This document shows positions 27,277-28,971 of a stretch of 28,971 nt of DNA, piece by piece. Source of the stretch: an uncultured Sphingobium sp. Lineage in GTDB: Bacteria; Pseudomonadota; Alphaproteobacteria; Sphingomonadales; Sphingomonadaceae. The first letter of the stretch is position 1. Every line of letters starts with the position of its first letter. The stretch is from contig CAMLFF010000004.1 in assembly GCA_946479185.1 (NCBI GenBank), positions 1 through 28,971 of the forward strand, in the 5' to 3' direction. The position numbers were made by a program, and so were the translations under genes. The notes under the pieces are model-generated. The model was not told the origin of the DNA. It was given only the letters and a program-made list of their open reading frames with translations, and made no database searches.

Positions 27277-27350
27277 TGGAGCGGGTGAGGGGAATCGAAC
27301 CCCCGTCGTCAGCTTGGGAAGCTGCTGCTCTACCATTGAGCTACACCCGC
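27277..27350 (-). tRNA. tRNA-Gly (anticodon CCC)
   Basis: Read on the minus strand, a complete 74-base cloverleaf is visible: acceptor GCGGGTG pairing with CACCCGC, D-arm GCTC/GAGC, anticodon loop TTCCCAA (anticodon CCC, reading GGG), T-arm with TTCGATT loop, discriminator T and an encoded CCA (27277-27279). It closely resembles bacterial glycine tRNAs of this class. Confidence 0.95.
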
Positions 27351-27485
27351 ATCAGTGCGCGAGCCGCTTGCCACAGGCTGGCGAGGCAGGTCAAAACATT
27401 TTACGAGTGGCGGCGCAAATCCGCATGACAGATCGCGCAGCAAAGACTGCCGCGACAGACAAGTCTTTGGGCAGGACGAGCCGCT

Positions 27486-27517
27486 AAGGCCTGAGCATCC
27501 GTGGCCTTGCTCCACGG
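27486..27517 (+). promoter_or_regulatory. Overlapping alternative hairpins upstream of the aldehyde dehydrogenase gene
   Basis: AAGGCC (27486-27491) can pair with GGCCTT (27503-27508), and CCGTGG (27499-27504) can pair with CCACGG (27512-27517). The two stems share bases, so only one can form. They lie about 50 bases before the GTG start, in the 27351-27566 gap, which has no other visible feature. Regulation is speculative. Confidence 0.25.
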
Positions 27518-27566
27518 CGCGCGTCGGCCCATGCTGGCGTGATCCCCCATTTGACCGGAGCTTCCC

Positions 27567-28971
27567 GTGGACCAGAGCCAGCGCAATGCCATCATCACTT
27601 ACAAGCCCCTGCTGCGCGCATCGGCCTATATCGATGGCAAATGGGTGGATGCGCCGGGCGGCGAAAAGGTCGATGTGACCGATCCCTTCACGGGCGGTAT
27701 CATCAGCAGCATTCCCTCGCTTGAGGCGGCGCAGATCGAGAGCGCGATTGCGGCTGCCGAGCGCGCTTTTCCCGCATGGGCGCGCACGCCTGCTCGCGAG
27801 CGAGGCAAGATTTTGCGCAAATTGCTCGATCTTATCAATCTTCATCGCGAGGATCTCGCCCGGCTCATCACGCTGGAAAATGGCAAGCCGATCAAGGAGT
27901 CGCTTGGTGAGGTCGATTATGGCGCGGGCTTCATTGAGGTGTATGCCGAGGAGGGCCAACGCGCGCTGGGTGAGATCATCCCCGCGCCTGTGGAAGGGCG
28001 CAAGCTCTACGCGGAGAAGGAGCCAATCGGTGTCTGCGTCGCGATCACGCCCTGGAATTTCCCGCTGGCGATGCTGACGCGCAAATTCGCGCCCGCGCTG
28101 GCGGCTGGCTGCACGATGGTCGCCAAACCTGCCAGCCAGACGCCGCTTACGGCGCTGGCCTTTGCGCAGCTTGTCGAGGAAGCGGGCGTGCCGCCGGGCG
28201 TGTTCAGTGTGGTCACCGGCAGCGCGGGCATGATTGGCGATCTCGTTACGGCCTCGTCCGTCGTGCGCAAGATCAGCTTCACCGGCTCGACGGAAGTGGG
28301 CGTGCGGTTGATGGCGCAATCGGCCCCGACCATTAAACGCCTCTCGCTGGAGCTGGGCGGCAATGCCCCTCTGCTGATCTTCGATGATGCCGATCTCGCC
28401 ACGGCGGTCGATGCCGCGATGGTCGCCAAGTTCCGCAACTGTGGGCAAAGCTGCATCGCCGCCAATCGCATCTATGTGCAGACCGGCATCTATGACGCCT
28501 TTGTGGAAAGCTTCGCCAAGCGCATTGGCGCCATGAAGCTGGGCGACGGGCTGGAGGCGGATACGGACATTGGCGCGCTCATCGATGAAAAGGCGGTAGC
28601 CAAGGTCAATCAGCATATCGACGATGCGCTGGCTGGTGGGGCGACCTTGCTCGTCGGTAGCAAGGGCGAGGGGCGCATGGCGCCGCCTTCGCTGCTCACC
28701 AATGTCGCTGCCGATGCGTTGCTCACGCAGGAGGAAACCTTCGGGCCGCTCGCCGGGCTGATCCGTTTCGACAGCTATGACGAAGCAATCCGCCTCGCCA
28801 ATGCCACGCCCTTTGGCCTGGCATCCTATGTCTGCTCCACCAGCATGGAAACGATCACCAAAGCCAGCCGCGACATTGAGAGCGGTATGGTCGGAATTAA
28901 CACCGGCCTTATCTCCACGCCTTATGCGCCCTTTGGCGGCGTGAAGCTGTCGGGCATCGGGCGCGAAGGCT
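27567..28971 (+). CDS. gabD: NAD(P)+ succinate-semialdehyde dehydrogenase (3' truncated by window)
   Basis: The first 468 residues of an aldehyde dehydrogenase most like GabD, which oxidises succinate semialdehyde to succinate. The Rossmann/cofactor region includes ITPWNFPLAM (160-169) and VAKPASQTPL. The catalytic general base is Glu262 in LELGGNAP and the nucleophile is Cys296 in NCGQSCIAANR, matching the GabD spacing. EETFGPLAGL and PFGGVKLSGIGREG follow near the window end, so only about 15-25 residues are missing. The start is GTG 27567 with GGAG at 27557-27560. Assignment to GabD rather than another semialdehyde dehydrogenase is likely but not certain. Its product would feed the SdhCDA enzyme also encoded here. 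Confidence 0.88.
   Translation, partial: MDQSQRNAIITYKPLLRASAYIDGKWVDAPGGEKVDVTDPFTGGIISSIPSLEAAQIESAIAAAERAFPAWARTPARERGKILRKLLDLINLHREDLARLITLENGKPIKESLGEVDYGAGFIEVYAEEGQRALGEIIPAPVEGRKLYAEKEPIGVCVAITPWNFPLAMLTRKFAPALAAGCTMVAKPASQTPLTALAFAQLVEEAGVPPGVFSVVTGSAGMIGDLVTASSVVRKISFTGSTEVGVRLMAQSAPTIKRLSLELGGNAPLLIFDDADLATAVDAAMVAKFRNCGQSCIAANRIYVQTGIYDAFVESFAKRIGAMKLGDGLEADTDIGALIDEKAVAKVNQHIDDALAGGATLLVGSKGEGRMAPPSLLTNVAADALLTQEETFGPLAGLIRFDSYDEAIRLANATPFGLASYVCSTSMETITKASRDIESGMVGINTGLISTPYAPFGGVKLSGIGREG

Noticed and set aside
27263..27487. 74-residue plus-strand frame beginning MFENFGAGEGNRTPV
   Set aside because: It is a translation of the complement of tRNA-Gly; this peptide type is a well-known false protein over tRNA genes.
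27330..28616. 428-residue minus-strand frame over the gabD region
   Set aside because: It overlaps the tRNA and is antisense to a clear aldehyde dehydrogenase with catalytic Glu and Cys.

Overview
This window looks like a chromosomal segment of an alphaproteobacterium, most likely a sphingomonad (Sphingomonadales). The evidence is high GC, the gene order [ftsZ end] - bamD - recN - ligA (the tail of the alphaproteobacterial dcw/cell-division cluster), an RcdA/DUF1465 gene, the sdhCDA order and an unlinked tamAB pair. Almost all of it is chromosomal housekeeping. The organism assignment is inference from gene order and protein style, not from a search.

Layout. (1) 1-2.4 kb: the last codons of a gene whose end resembles the FtsZ C-terminal peptide, then a terminator, then three small winged-helix genes. 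Two of these are diverged paralogues. A strong terminator closes the block. (2) 2.5-7.8 kb: bamD (outer-membrane assembly lipoprotein), recN (double-strand-break repair) and ligA (NAD+-dependent DNA ligase). A small DUF559/Vsr-like nuclease gene sits between recN and ligA, bracketed by two same-orientation copies of an 89-91 bp composite palindromic repeat. (3) 7.8-11.2 kb, minus strand: a Tat-exported dienelactone-hydrolase-like enzyme, prmA (L11 methyltransferase) and a soluble methyl-accepting chemoreceptor with a globin-like N-terminal region. (4) 11.4-14.1 kb: sdhC-sdhD-sdhA, ending at a strong terminator with no sdhB. (5) 14.2-15.4 kb: two tiny DUF465/YdcH proteins and an RcdA-like DUF1465 protein. 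(6) 15.5-21.8 kb: tamA-tamB, overlapping by one base (outer-membrane protein/lipid transport). (7) 22.1-25.1 kb, minus strand: map, then glnB-glnA (nitrogen regulation and assimilation), with two NtrC-like 17-bp dyads upstream of glnB. (8) 25.1-29 kb: a CinA-N/molybdopterin-binding-fold protein convergent with a Tet-like MFS exporter, tRNA-Gly(CCC), and a truncated succinate-semialdehyde dehydrogenase at the window edge.

The best candidate for something undescribed is the DUF559 nuclease gene with its two flanking REPIN-like repeats. The repeats supply the ribosome-binding site of the nuclease gene, its C-terminal codons, and the ribosome-binding site and stop/start overlap of the essential ligA gene downstream. 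The nuclease-repeat pair therefore looks like a small mobile or domesticated module that lands neutrally inside an operon. Secondary points of interest are the winged-helix block in the place where many alphaproteobacteria carry lpxC, a chemoreceptor that seems to lack the globin proximal histidine, and the dyads in front of glnB.
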